This document shows positions 27,219-36,486 of a stretch of DNA of 64,000 nucleotides, in pieces. A model generated the notes under the pieces. That model was given only the letters and a program-made list of their open reading frames with translations. It had not been told where the DNA came from and ran no database searches. The position numbers and the translations under genes are program-made. Numbering within the stretch: position 1 is the first letter of the stretch; every line of letters begins with the position of its first letter. Source of the stretch: RI-106 sp964496875 (GTDB taxonomy: Bacteria; Cyanobacteriota; Vampirovibrionia; Obscuribacterales; Obscuribacteraceae); the NCBI GenBank assembly GCA_964496875.1, contig CAZCBH010000001.1:1-64000 (forward strand), read 5' to 3'.

Positions 27219-27808
27219 AAGTTCAGCATTCGCATACTGCGATTGAGACTCTGGTTGATACCACGTCTGATGCCGCGATTGACGCCACTTGATACGCTGC
27301 GGTTGACTGTGTGAGCGGATCTTCTTACTGTCGTCGCTCCTGGGACGCGATTGATAGTGCTAGGTCTCACTTGCTGAACAGGCATACCTGTCATGGTGCC
27401 ATTTGTGGTGGTGGCACCAGGTTGCATGTTTGTGCCGTTCGGCATGACATTCATGAGCATGTTGATTACAGTACCGGCCAGATTGCCGCCACCGCCGGCG
27501 CCCATCATACCCATGGCTCCCATGGCGCCCATTCCGCTTCCATCCATACCCATGCCTTGCTGCATTGGCATTCCACCCATAGGCGCGCCCATAGGCATTC
27601 CACCCATAGGGGCTGCGCCCATGCCCTGCTGCATCGGCGGTCCGCCCATAGGCATTCCACCCATAGGGGCTCCCATACCCATATTCGGTATCTGGTTCGA
27701 GATCGCGCCTGCATTAGTCTGTTGTTCTTGTTGCAGAACCTCTCCCAGAAGTGGTGCTTTCTGCTGCCCTGATCCAGAATCATTCGCCGGCCCGGTCCAT
27801 CCCGACTG
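27215..27808 (-). CDS. Secreted repeat protein, C-terminal part (gene broken by scaffold gap)
   Basis: Second part of the gene that starts at 28305. Reading on from the gap it completes one more QSGWTGPAN repeat, then a helical stretch (LGEVLQQEQQTNAGAISNQI), then a Met/Gly/Pro-rich low-complexity region of repeated GGMPMG and PMQQGMG units. The C-terminus is Arg-rich (RGIRRGINQSLNRSMRMLNF). The Met/Gly region resembles low-complexity secreted or surface proteins; metal binding by the methionines is only a thought. The frame differs from the N-terminal part because the N-run has arbitrary length. Confidence 0.75.
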   Translation of the reverse strand, partial: QSGWTGPANDSGSGQQKAPLLGEVLQQEQQTNAGAISNQIPNMGMGAPMGGMPMGGPPMQQGMGAAPMGGMPMGAPMGGMPMQQGMGMDGSGMGAMGAMGMMGAGGGGNLAGTVINMLMNVMPNGTNMQPGATTTNGTMTGMPVQQVRPSTINRVPGATTVRRSAHTVNRSVSSGVNRGIRRGINQSLNRSMRMLNF

Positions 27809-27908
27809 NNNNNNNNNNNNNNNNNNNNNNNNNNNNNNNNNNNNNNNNNNNNNNNNNNNNNNNNNNNNNNNNNNNNNNNNNNNNNNNNNNNNNNNNNNNN
27901 NNNNNNNN
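27809..27908. other. Scaffold gap (100 N)
   Basis: Exactly 100 N, falling inside the 51-base tandem repeats of the secreted repeat protein. The flanks share only about 15 bases (GGTCCATCCCGACTG), so simple overlap merging is not indicated; an unknown number of repeats may be missing. Confidence 0.98.
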
Positions 27909-28182
27909 GGGTCCATCCCGACTGCCCCATGGCAGCGGAGCTGTTATTAGAAGGCTGGGTCCAACCGGATTGACCGGCATCGGCAGCGGAGCTGTCGTTG
28001 GAAGGCTGCATCCAACCGGATTGACCGGCATCGGCAGCGGAGCTGTCGCTGGAAGGCTGGGTCCAACCGGATTGACCGGTATCAGCAGCGGAGCTGTCGC
28101 TAGAAGGCTGCATCCATCCGGATTGACCGGTATCAGTAGCGGAGTTGTCGCTAGAAGGCTGAATCCAACCCGATTGACCGGT
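27909..28182 (-). repeat. 51-bp tandem repeats (17-residue units)
   Basis: At least five near-identical 51-base units, each containing a TCCAACCGGATTGACCGG-like core on the plus strand, encode the QSGWxQPS repeats. The array runs into the scaffold gap, so the copy number is unknown. Confidence 0.8.
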
Positions 28183-28305
28183 AGAATCGTCCTGCCTGAT
28201 CTGGCTGGGGTCGCCCTGGGCTTGAGCCGGTGCTTGAGCGAATCCGACAGCTAAAGTCAGGCTCACAAGCGATAAAGTCGAGATAAATCGGATGGTTTTG
28301 TTCAT
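27909..28305 (-). CDS. Secreted 17-residue-repeat protein, N-terminal part
   Basis: Begins at ATG 28305, giving a clear signal peptide (TIRFISTLSLVSLTLAVGF, cleavage near PAQA-QG). The mature part is a tandem array of a 17-residue unit, consensus TGQSGWxQPSSDSSAAD, with an invariant Trp in each copy; five full copies and part of a sixth are seen before the gap. Such Gln/Ser/Gly/Trp repeats are expected to be flexible and exported. The gene continues as 27215-27808 beyond the gap. No homologous family recognised. Confidence 0.75.
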
Positions 28306-28452
28306 GACACAGAACTCGTGCACGATCTAGATGTAGTAAGGCGTACAAGCATGATCTTGGTATGCTTTCTCCCTATCTTGACATTTATTTCTATTATGTC
28401 AACTTTTTCTAGAATCTGCTTGCTCTTACCTTACCTTCACCCGGCTAGATGC

Positions 28453-29655
28453 TTATCGGCTGTAGCTCAAGCTGCTGGTGCGGATAGGATTTTTGAGGCT
28501 GGCGATCTTCTCTCTGAGGTGCGAGACAGCTGCTGAGAGTTGCTCTTCTTTACGACTGACGGTGATGTCCGGTGCAACACCTATTTTGTTGATGTCGGAG
28601 CCGCTCGGGGTGAGATAGCGGGACACGGTGATGTGAACAGCCGCACCGCCGGGGAGTCTGTTTATCTCCTGGACGAGTCCCTTACCGTAGGTTTTGGTAC
28701 CCACGAGCTTAGCGCGATCGTTGTCTCTGAGGGCGCTGGCGAGAATTTCACTGGCACTGGCGCTTTCCTGGTCGACGAGGACGACTATGGGTTGGTGAGT
28801 GATAGGAACTCCGGAGGCGATATCGGTATGTTGACCGGTTCTCGATATGGTACTGACTATGGCACCACGTTCTAGGAGCATGTCGGCTATTTCGAGAGCG
28901 TTGGAGAGGAGACCACCGGGGTTGTCTCTGAGGTCGATGACTAAGCCGTCGGCTCTCTGGAGCTTCTTGAGTGCGATGCGGAATTCACGAGCCGCATCAC
29001 TGGAGATAAAGGTGGAGAGTTGAATTTTGCCGATGTTGTTGGGCAGCATGGTGGCTTTAACGGCTCTGATTATGATTTCGCGTCTGGTTATGTTGACGTC
29101 TTTTTCTGCACCGGTTTTCTCTCTGAGTTTGAGCGCTACCGGGGTGCCTGCCTGACCACGGATTCTCTCCGCAGCTTGTTCGGGGGTGATACCGATGGCG
29201 GTTTTACCATCGATACCGATGATCTCGTCTCCGGCTCTGACACCGGCCTCTTCGGCAGGACCTTCTTCGATGGTCTTGGTGATCATCAAGCGGGCGTTTT
29301 TCTGCATGAGGTTGATACCGATACCGACTATCTTCGCGTCGATGGCGTCGCTCTCATCTTTGTATGCTTTGGGATCTAGAAATCTGGTGTAGGGGTCGTT
29401 GAGGGTTTTGAGCATCACTTTGATGTATTTGTGAGCATCTTCCACTGTCTGGATCTTGCTGTCGAACTTGTGCTCGAGCTTCTTCCAGTCGACGCCATTG
29501 AAGCCGTCTTCGTAATAGGAGTCATTCACCAGCTGCCAAGCTTTGTGATAGATTTCCCGCGGGTGGTTTTTGTGACCCTGGGCAGGTTGGTAAAGTGACA
29601 CTGTCACCAGTGAAACAAGCATGAAAAGACCTAACATGCGTTTGAGCTGTTTCAT
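28453..29655 (-). CDS. ctpA: C-terminal processing protease, S41 family
   Basis: 400 aa from ATG 29655, chosen because it starts the signal peptide KQLKRMLGLFMLVSLVTVSL; a GTG three codons earlier is possible. Order: signal peptide, helical N-terminal region (REIYHKAWQLVNDSYYEDGF), PDZ domain (about 110-190, GPAEEAGVRAGDEIIGIDG), then the S41 core. The catalytic Ser 300 lies in QESASASEI, with Lys 325 and Gln 329 in TYGKGLVQE. LRDNPGGLL is also typical. The family trims C-termini of periplasmic proteins (D1 in cyanobacteria) or regulates envelope signalling. It stands alone, downstream of the UbiD/TPR pair. Confidence 0.92.
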   Translation of the reverse strand: MKQLKRMLGLFMLVSLVTVSLYQPAQGHKNHPREIYHKAWQLVNDSYYEDGFNGVDWKKLEHKFDSKIQTVEDAHKYIKVMLKTLNDPYTRFLDPKAYKDESDAIDAKIVGIGINLMQKNARLMITKTIEEGPAEEAGVRAGDEIIGIDGKTAIGITPEQAAERIRGQAGTPVALKLREKTGAEKDVNITRREIIIRAVKATMLPNNIGKIQLSTFISSDAAREFRIALKKLQRADGLVIDLRDNPGGLLSNALEIADMLLERGAIVSTISRTGQHTDIASGVPITHQPIVVLVDQESASASEILASALRDNDRAKLVGTKTYGKGLVQEINRLPGGAAVHITVSRYLTPSGSDINKIGVAPDITVSRKEEQLSAAVSHLREKIASLKNPIRTSSLSYSR

Positions 29656-29855
29656 TACGCACACTCTTGATTATACGAAGTACAGACTAGAACTCGCCGG
29701 CAGCGATGTGGTTGGTGATCGTTCAGTCGATCGAGTTCGTACAATCCTTATGCCCGGTTAATATCACTTTCAACGCGGATCCAGGAAATTTCTTCCCCTT
29801 GAAAACCCTATTTAATAAAAGGCTTGATTAAGAACGATCCCTGCTGTGACCGGGA

Positions 29856-31265
29856 TCACTGAATACGCTTCAATTCTTGCCTGGCAACCGCCATCTCGGT
29901 AGAGCGTTTATCAGCCGACAGCATGACATCCTCATAGTGCTTTCTGGCTTTGGCAGGGGACTTAGTCAGGTTGTAGAAATTGCCTGCTAGAAAATGAGCC
30001 TGGGCCCATGCCTTGTCCGTGGGTTTGGTGGCTTCTTTCATAAGACCGGAGCAACAAAGGCTCTTCTTCAGCACCAGGAAACATTTGAGGTGCCATGCCT
30101 CTTTCGCAGGGATTTTAGCACCGACTCTCTCTAGAAAAAGATGCGCGTCTTTGAATTTTTTCGTTCTTATATAAGAAGAGTAGGAAAGGGCAATTGCCAG
30201 GGGCGAATCTTGTGAAACATAGCCTTCTCTTTTGAACCAGGTCTCCATGGTGCCGGGCACCCGGTCATATTTGCCCAGGCAGTAGTTAGCCGCCGCCATC
30301 CTCAGGTAGAGGTCGGTGGAGTGGGAGCCATGAAGAAGGGCTCGATTGAAGTCTTTGAGAGAATTTTGGTACTGGCCGTCGAGCAGGTAGGCATACCCTC
30401 TCTCCTCGTACATAATCACATCTTCCGGATTGAGGGCGAGGACACTGGTATAGTCTGCGGCGGCTTTAGCGTATTCTCCCAGGGCAAGATAGCTCTGCGC
30501 TCTTTCCAGTTGCCCGAATATTGAATCGGATTTTTCAGTGTAGATTGAGACTCGGAAAAACAGAGTGCTCAGGTCATATTTAGGATCCGGCTTGATCTTG
30601 GAATGAAAGTTGGAACTGGAGAGATCCAGGCACTTGGTCAGGTCTTCTATGGCTCCTTTGTGGTCTTCCAGCATCTGTCTTGTGCGGCCGCGCCAGTAGT
30701 AGAGATGATTCAGTCTCGGGTGATTGGAGCCGTATTTTATGGCGGTGTTTAAGTGCTGGATGGCAAGCTCATGATTGCCGTTCAGAATGTCTCCCATGGC
30801 GTGGAGATAATTGGCTTCGACATCAGTGGGGTCCAGTTTCTTTGCCTTCTCGAGGTCGATGGTGGAGCGTTCGAACTCCTTCAGCTGGCGATAGACAAGC
30901 CCCCTGGATTTGTAGGCGTTTACGTTATTGGGATCGACTTTCAAAACTTTATTGAATTCTTCTACTGCTCGGTCTGGTTTGTTGGCGTTGAGAAGCAGCC
31001 AGCCTCGAATGAGAAGCGCGTCGGTGGAGTTTGGGTTTAACTCCAGGGCCTGGTTGCAGTAGTTGAAGGCAGCCTGGATATTTCCTTTCTTGAAATAATC
31101 CGTAGAAGACTTCAGTGCTTCCTTAAAGGCAGCGCTGTCCTCGGCCAGCGCTGCTTCGCCGACGAGAATTTGAGATATCTGAAGTATCAAAAGCGAAAGG
31201 AGGAGAAGGATTGTTTTTGCGATAGGAACGGGTTTCGAGTTGGATTTCTGATTCGGATTCGTCAA
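29856..31265 (-). CDS. Secreted TPR protein
   Basis: 469 aa. I chose the TTG at 31265, whose TTGA overlaps the stop of the UbiD gene; it directly precedes the signal sequence (AKTILLLLSLLILQISQILV, cleavage near ALAED). The mature protein is a chain of TPR repeats (about 40-460), for example AAFNYCNQALELNPNSTDAL, AVEEFNKVLKVDPNNVNAYK and AAADYTSVLALNPEDVIMYE. It is a periplasmic scaffold of unknown partner. Overlap with the decarboxylase gene implies co-translation, though the two products act in different compartments. A GATCCC/GGGATC hairpin at 29836-29857 overlaps the stop and may aid termination. Confidence 0.82.
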   Translation of the reverse strand: MTNPNQKSNSKPVPIAKTILLLLSLLILQISQILVGEAALAEDSAAFKEALKSSTDYFKKGNIQAAFNYCNQALELNPNSTDALLIRGWLLLNANKPDRAVEEFNKVLKVDPNNVNAYKSRGLVYRQLKEFERSTIDLEKAKKLDPTDVEANYLHAMGDILNGNHELAIQHLNTAIKYGSNHPRLNHLYYWRGRTRQMLEDHKGAIEDLTKCLDLSSSNFHSKIKPDPKYDLSTLFFRVSIYTEKSDSIFGQLERAQSYLALGEYAKAAADYTSVLALNPEDVIMYEERGYAYLLDGQYQNSLKDFNRALLHGSHSTDLYLRMAAANYCLGKYDRVPGTMETWFKREGYVSQDSPLAIALSYSSYIRTKKFKDAHLFLERVGAKIPAKEAWHLKCFLVLKKSLCCSGLMKEATKPTDKAWAQAHFLAGNFYNLTKSPAKARKHYEDVMLSADKRSTEMAVARQELKRIQ

Positions 31266-32830
31266 GATTTTAGCGCTTCTTGCAATCTGCCTGCGGCAAA
31301 GCCATATTTCGACCATTTGGATTCCACCATGGATTTTATATCCTTGGACATAACTATGGGTTCCGGCCATGGCCGGTGAAAGCCTTCCGCTTCCCATTTT
31401 CTGGTGGCGTCGATGCCGACTTTGGAGCCATAACCAAGGATGGGGCAGGCATGGTCGAGTATGTCCAGGGGACCTTCCACGAACATCATATCTCGTTTGG
31501 GGTCGGTGTTGCCGAAAACATTCAATGCCACTTCGGAGAGGTTCTGGACGTCGACCTCTTTGTCTACGACGATGGCGAATTTGGTGAACATGAGCTGACC
31601 CAGACCCCAGATGGCGCTCATTACCTTGCGGGCATGACCGGGGAAACGCTTGTCTATAGAGACGATCACACAGTTGTGGAAAACACCCTCCCAGGGCAGA
31701 TTCATATCGACAATCTCGGGCACGAGCATCTGAACCATGGGCAAAAAGGCTCTCTCGGTGGCTTTACCCAGATAGCAGTCTTCCTGGGGCGGTTTGCCGA
31801 CTATGGTGGTTTGATAGATAGGATTCTGGCGATGGGTGACGGCGGTGACATGGAAAGTAGGAAATATGCCCGCCAGACTATAGAAACCGGTGTGGTCTCC
31901 GAAGGGACCTTCGGTTCTGAGGTCGTCTTGTTCTACATAACCCTCGATAACGATCTCGGCGTTTGCCGGCACTTCAAGGTCGACGGTCTTGCATTTGGTG
32001 AGCTTCACCGGACTCTGGCGCAGGAAACCGGCAAAGATCAATTCATCGATATCGGGGGGCAGAGGGGCGGTGGCCGAATAGGTGACTGCCGGCTCGGCAC
32101 CAAGAACCACGGCTACCTCCAGACGGGTGCCTGGTTTTTGGTAGCCTTCCTTTTCGAAGAAGGTACCGAAGTTCGGTGGCTCTTCGGGCTGATTGTCGTC
32201 TTTGGTCTCACGACGTTTGTCTTCGAAGTGCCTGGCTCCGTCATGGTGTTTGTGCCAGTGCATACCGGTGGTGGCGTTGTCGAATTTTTGCAGGCGATAG
32301 ACGCCCAGGTTGCGATGACCCGATTTCGGATCCCGGGTGATTACCACACCCAGGGTGACGAAGGGACCTCCGTCGTCCGGCCAGCATTTGATAATCGGCA
32401 GTTTATCCAGCATCGGCTGGCTGGGGTCGGTTATGACCACTTCCTGACAGGGAGCGTTGCCCCGCACTAATTTTGGCGGAAAACGACCGACTTCTAGAAT
32501 TGTCGGCAGCATCGAGAGTTTATCTACTAAGGATTCCGGTACTTTTGGTTTGATCAGTTTGCGAATGCGATCGGCGATTTCATCGAGATCATCCACCTCC
32601 AGGGCGCGGCAGATTCTTTTCTGGGAGCCGAAGGCATTGATCAGGACGGGAATATCATAACCTTCCACGTTATTGAATAGCAGAGCTTTATTGGAAGCGC
32701 CCTGGGATTTACTGACTCTATCGGTAATCTCGGCAATCTCCAGGTCTGTGGAGACCGGTGTGTTTATTTCATAGAGTTCGTTGTCGTTTCTGAGAGCTTC
32801 GATGAACTCTCTCAAATCTGCGTAGGCCAT
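31262..32830 (-). CDS. UbiD family decarboxylase
   Basis: 522 aa member of the UbiD family of prenylated-FMN-dependent decarboxylases. Conserved blocks include VTRDPKSGHRNLGVYRLQ, GMHWHKHHDGARHF, EGPFGDHTGFYS (with a catalytic-region Glu) and RDMMFVEGPLDILDHACP. The family acts on 4-hydroxy-3-prenylbenzoate in ubiquinone synthesis, and on the naphthoate intermediate in futalosine-type menaquinone synthesis. Since mqnE is in the same window and no ubiquinone genes are seen, I infer the menaquinone role. UbiX, which makes the cofactor, is not in the window. It overlaps the downstream TPR gene by four bases. Confidence 0.87.
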   Translation of the reverse strand: MAYADLREFIEALRNDNELYEINTPVSTDLEIAEITDRVSKSQGASNKALLFNNVEGYDIPVLINAFGSQKRICRALEVDDLDEIADRIRKLIKPKVPESLVDKLSMLPTILEVGRFPPKLVRGNAPCQEVVITDPSQPMLDKLPIIKCWPDDGGPFVTLGVVITRDPKSGHRNLGVYRLQKFDNATTGMHWHKHHDGARHFEDKRRETKDDNQPEEPPNFGTFFEKEGYQKPGTRLEVAVVLGAEPAVTYSATAPLPPDIDELIFAGFLRQSPVKLTKCKTVDLEVPANAEIVIEGYVEQDDLRTEGPFGDHTGFYSLAGIFPTFHVTAVTHRQNPIYQTTIVGKPPQEDCYLGKATERAFLPMVQMLVPEIVDMNLPWEGVFHNCVIVSIDKRFPGHARKVMSAIWGLGQLMFTKFAIVVDKEVDVQNLSEVALNVFGNTDPKRDMMFVEGPLDILDHACPILGYGSKVGIDATRKWEAEGFHRPWPEPIVMSKDIKSMVESKWSKYGFAAGRLQEALKS

Positions 32831-32941
32831 GCTGCTACCCGGTATTAGATCTGCTCTGGACGCATGTCATTTTAGCGCCTGGACAGAGTCCAGATCCGTC
32901 CCTGGTCGAATCCGCCCACTAAGTTTACAGAATGATGAATC

Positions 32942-33187
32942 TCAGGCAGGCTCTTCGACGTAGGGGCTCAGTCTGAGCTCCAGATTGAGCAGCCAGATAA
33001 GCAGGTCACAGCGTCTTTCCTTGACCTGATTTTCGGCATGGTCTTCAGACATAAGCCAGTCGAAAGCGTTTTTCAGATCTATCTCTTTCTCGCTCTCTTC
33101 AGGCTTTCTTGCATAGGCTTTATCCTGCCAATCTGTGTCATTGGGCAGAGACATCGGGTTTGATGCGCTTGTGACAAAGTCCGTCAA
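32942..33187 (-). CDS. Small protein of unknown function
   Basis: 81 aa from a TTG start with AAAGGAG seven bases upstream, which supports it as a real gene. The product is acidic, with no signal peptide; the C-terminal half is helical (AFDWLMSEDHAENQVKERRC, then LLIWLLNLELRLSPYVEE). No family recognised. Flanked by the UbiD gene downstream and rdgB upstream on the same strand, but with spacers over 100 bases on both sides. Confidence 0.55.
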   Translation of the reverse strand: MTDFVTSASNPMSLPNDTDWQDKAYARKPEESEKEIDLKNAFDWLMSEDHAENQVKERRCDLLIWLLNLELRLSPYVEEPA

Positions 33188-33328
33188 GCTGGGCTCCTTT
33201 CATTGATACTTTCCCGACGAGCTTACTTGGCTCTTGAGGGAATCAACTGTTTTTTCTTTTTTGACAAGATTATGTTGACGAGGAATCACTTTAGCTCTTG
33301 TGAACTGAATTTGTATATGTCCGTTCGC

Positions 33329-33922
33329 TCATGGATTGATGAAGTTTTTCTCTAAAAACCTCAAGGTCTGACGCCATGCTTGTCCCCGGTGAGAGAGTAG
33401 ATTTTTTTCTTTTGCGGAAATTTGAGCGGCTGTTACATCTTTTCCTACAGGTAGAAAGACCGGATCGAAGCCGAAACCTTGAGAGCCTTGTTCTGTAAGG
33501 CTTATGCGTCCTGTCCAGTATTGTTCTGTTTGAAAAACCGGCTCTTTACTACCTGGTTGGCAGAGAACGATGGCGCATACGAACCGGGCGGAGCGGTTCT
33601 CTTCGCCTTCAAGCTCTTTTAGAAGTTTGGCTCTACCCAGGGCATCGGAACCTTGGGAATAACGAGCGGAATAAAGACCGGGCCTGCCTTCCAGGGCATC
33701 TACTTCGAGACCGGAATCATCTGCTGCCGACAGTCTGCCCGAGGCTTCTGCGGCGGCTCTAGCTTTTATGAACGCGTTCTCTATATATGTATAGCCGGTC
33801 TCCTCCGGGTCGAAATCGGCAGGAGCCAGAGCCAGCTCCAGCCAGGGACAGTCCCTGGACATCTCTTCGAACTCTTTGAGCTTACCTGGATTTTTCGTTC
33901 CTAGAGTCAGTGCCAGGTTCAT
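33329..33922 (-). CDS. rdgB: XTP/dITP diphosphatase RdgB
   Basis: 197 aa, the usual size of HAM1/RdgB enzymes that hydrolyse dITP, XTP and other deaminated purine nucleotides to keep them out of DNA and RNA. Motifs: LGTKNPGKLKEFEEM at the start, ADDSGLEVDALEGRPGLYSA with the catalytic Asp, GFGFDPVFLP, and a C-terminal SHRGQAWR. Its ATG overlaps the stop of the upstream rsh gene as ATGA, so nucleotide sanitation and (p)ppGpp metabolism are encoded in one operon. Confidence 0.95.
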   Translation of the reverse strand: MNLALTLGTKNPGKLKEFEEMSRDCPWLELALAPADFDPEETGYTYIENAFIKARAAAEASGRLSAADDSGLEVDALEGRPGLYSARYSQGSDALGRAKLLKELEGEENRSARFVCAIVLCQPGSKEPVFQTEQYWTGRISLTEQGSQGFGFDPVFLPVGKDVTAAQISAKEKNLLSHRGQAWRQTLRFLEKNFINP

Positions 33923-36192
33923 TTACCATCTGCCTGGGCGCGTTTATTGCGTATCGGGGTGACATTGTTCTTCTGGGTTTTCTGCTTGACCGGTGTCTTC
34001 TTGTGATGGTCTTTTCTGATAACCCGGATAACATCGGATATTTGCGAGATCGCCCTCGACACCTGAGTGAGTTGCTCGATGTGATTCACTTCTACAATCA
34101 ACATGATCATGGCCGACTTCTGGTCTTTCTTTGTCTCCACTCGAAGGTCTTTGAGGTTGACTTTGTTATCCGATACTTTCTTCAAGATATCACCGGCGAT
34201 ACCGACTCTGTCCAGGCATTCTACCTTGAGGCAGGCAGGATAGGTAGTCGACCTCTCTTGAGACCAGTCCACCGACATTCTCCTGTCTTCATCCACTTTC
34301 AGGAGGTTGGCGCAATCCACTCTATGAACGGCTATGCCACTGCCCCTGGTTACTACTCCGGCTATCTCTTCTCCCGGAACAGGCTGACAACATTTCGCCA
34401 GGTGATGCAATAGACCTCCCAGCCCACCGACATCTTTTGGTTTGACTTCTTGAGGGGTAGGGAGGACATAACCTTTTTGTTCGACTTCCTTCTGCTTTTC
34501 GTATTCCCTCAATTTGTGGGTAATCTGAGCGACGGTTATGTCACCGTAACCGATGGCAGCCAGTATGTCTTCCGGTTTGCGCAGGTTGAGTTTCTTGCCG
34601 ACGTCGGTCACCCTTTCGCCGTTTTTCAAAAATTCATCTAAGTCATTTTTGCCAAGCTCGGCTTCCAGCATCTGGCGTCCTTGCTGGATGTGCTCGTCCC
34701 GGTGGTGTTTCTTGAACCACTGGCGGATCTTGCTTTTGGCGCCATGGGTTTTGGCGAAATTGAGCCAGTCCATTTTGGGTTGCTGAACTTTTGTGGTGAT
34801 GATCTCGACGATGTCACCGTTTTTAAGCACCGTATTCAGTGGCATGATGCGATCGTTTATCTTGGCACCGGCGCAGCGATGACCTACCGCTGTGTGGATT
34901 CTGTAGGCGAAGTCGATAGGGGTCGAGCCGGTGGGCAGGTCCATGACGTCGCCCCGAGGGCTGAATACGAAGGTCTGGTCGGAGAAGAGGTCGATTTTGA
35001 CCTCTTCCATATATTCCTGGGCGTCGGCAAGATCTTGACGCCAGTCCACCAGCTGTCTCAGCCAGGCCAGTTTCCTGTCGTTGCCGTCTTCGGACTTTTC
35101 CGATGTGCCGGATTCTTTATAGCGCCAGTGGGCTGCGATCCCGTACTCGGCGACGTGATCCATGCGACGGGTACGAATCTGGATTTCCACCGGTCTGCCG
35201 TTGGGACCGATTACTGCAGTGTGCAGAGACTGGTAGCCGTTGAATTTCGGCATGGCGATATAGTCTTTGAAACGCCCTGGAATAGGGGTGAAAAGGGCGT
35301 GAACAATACCCATGACCTCGTAGCATTTGTGGGTGTCGGGGTCTTTGCCTATTTCGCAGAAATTCTTATCGCTTGCCGAGTCGACGATGATTCTTATCCC
35401 GAGCACATCATAAAGCTCTTCGAAGGTCTTGGCCTGTTTCTTCATCTTCAGCCAGATTCCGAAAAGATGCTTCGGTCTGCCGTATATGTTGGCGTTTATG
35501 CCCCGATGCTTTATCTCCTCTTCTAATTTGGAGATTACATGCTGAATCAGGTCCTCTCGCTCTTCCCGTGAATTAATAACCAGTTTCTGCAGCTTCTGGA
35601 ACTCATCAGGGTGAACATATTTGAGGGCGAGGTCTTCCAACTCCCACTTCATCTCTCCAAGACCGAAGCGGTTTGCCAGTGGTGCATAGATTTCGAGGGT
35701 CTCTTTGGAGATCTCCACCTGTTTATGCGGCAGCATATGCTGGAGAGTGCGCATGTTGTGCAGGCGGTCAGCCATTTTTACGAGCACAACCCTAAAGTCT
35801 TCTGCTATAGCGACTATGAGCTTGCGGAAGTTCTCGGCCTGGCGTTCTTCTTTTGAGCTGAAGCTGAACTTACCAAGCTTGGTGACACCTTCTACTATTT
35901 TTACGATGTCCGGTCCGAACTCTTTCTCCATCTCTTTGGACGTAACATCACAGTCTTCGAGGACGTCGTGGAGAAGTGCTGCACAGAGAGTCGGAACATC
36001 GGATTCGAGGTTGGCGAGTATCTCGGCTACCTCGACCGGATGAATGATATAAGGATCCTCTGATTTTCTCAGTTGCCCATCATGGGCTTTGTGGGCGAAA
36101 TCATAAGCCTTTTGAACAACCGCTACATCTTTTGGATCCCGACCCTGGGCCTTGAGCAAGTCTATAAGCGGTTTTTCAAAGGTCTGTTGCAT
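33919..36192 (-). CDS. rsh: Bifunctional (p)ppGpp synthetase/hydrolase (RSH family)
   Basis: 757 aa, full-length RelA/SpoT homologue controlling the stringent response. The N-terminal HD hydrolase domain has intact ligand motifs (DPYIIHPVEVAEIL, ALLHDVLEDC). The synthetase domain has GRPKHLFGIWLKM, DVLGIRIIVD, FKDYIAMPKFNGYQSLHTAV and VEIQIRTRRMDHVAEYGIAAHW. Then come TGS (VMDLPTGSTPIDFAYRIH), a helical/zinc-finger region (CCQPVPGEEIAGVVTRG) and a C-terminal ACT domain (LKVECLDRVGIAGDILKKV). With both catalytic domains preserved it should both make and degrade (p)ppGpp. Called relA or spoT elsewhere. First gene of the rsh-rdgB operon. Confidence 0.95.
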   Translation of the reverse strand: MQQTFEKPLIDLLKAQGRDPKDVAVVQKAYDFAHKAHDGQLRKSEDPYIIHPVEVAEILANLESDVPTLCAALLHDVLEDCDVTSKEMEKEFGPDIVKIVEGVTKLGKFSFSSKEERQAENFRKLIVAIAEDFRVVLVKMADRLHNMRTLQHMLPHKQVEISKETLEIYAPLANRFGLGEMKWELEDLALKYVHPDEFQKLQKLVINSREEREDLIQHVISKLEEEIKHRGINANIYGRPKHLFGIWLKMKKQAKTFEELYDVLGIRIIVDSASDKNFCEIGKDPDTHKCYEVMGIVHALFTPIPGRFKDYIAMPKFNGYQSLHTAVIGPNGRPVEIQIRTRRMDHVAEYGIAAHWRYKESGTSEKSEDGNDRKLAWLRQLVDWRQDLADAQEYMEEVKIDLFSDQTFVFSPRGDVMDLPTGSTPIDFAYRIHTAVGHRCAGAKINDRIMPLNTVLKNGDIVEIITTKVQQPKMDWLNFAKTHGAKSKIRQWFKKHHRDEHIQQGRQMLEAELGKNDLDEFLKNGERVTDVGKKLNLRKPEDILAAIGYGDITVAQITHKLREYEKQKEVEQKGYVLPTPQEVKPKDVGGLGGLLHHLAKCCQPVPGEEIAGVVTRGSGIAVHRVDCANLLKVDEDRRMSVDWSQERSTTYPACLKVECLDRVGIAGDILKKVSDNKVNLKDLRVETKKDQKSAMIMLIVEVNHIEQLTQVSRAISQISDVIRVIRKDHHKKTPVKQKTQKNNVTPIRNKRAQADGK

Positions 36193-36486
36193 GGAGGCGG
36201 CTTTCTCGATTTTATGCTGCGGTACTTAATCAAGAATCCTGTTTAAACGTCTCGATTTTAATGAAGATTATACATTTGCGGAGAACTTGAGCCTAGCAAG
36301 TATGGAGAACTGTTTCATCACTTTGCTCTTTTGAAGACCGTTTTATAAACTAGCTTTCATTTGACCCTTTGCCGTGGGGATTTTACGGTTGTCTCGAATG
36401 TAGCTTTAATGAGATGTTAGGCAGGCAAGAAACGAAGGAATTCGCGGTATCTCACAGGTTGTGGTTGGGCTGTTCAGGTATTAAGG
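36193..36486. other. Divergent intergenic region upstream of rsh
   Basis: 294 AT-rich bases between rsh (-) and the unknown gene at 36487 (+). No ORF, repeat or clear hairpin; presumed to carry both promoters. Confidence 0.4.

Noticed and set aside
31280..32470. 396-codon open frame antisense to the UbiD gene
   Set aside because: The opposite strand encodes a well-conserved decarboxylase with family motifs throughout; the antisense product has no recognisable domain and is a codon-bias shadow.
34681..35526. 281-codon open frame antisense to rsh
   Set aside because: It mirrors conserved synthetase and TGS domains of rsh and has no ribosome site or domain of its own.
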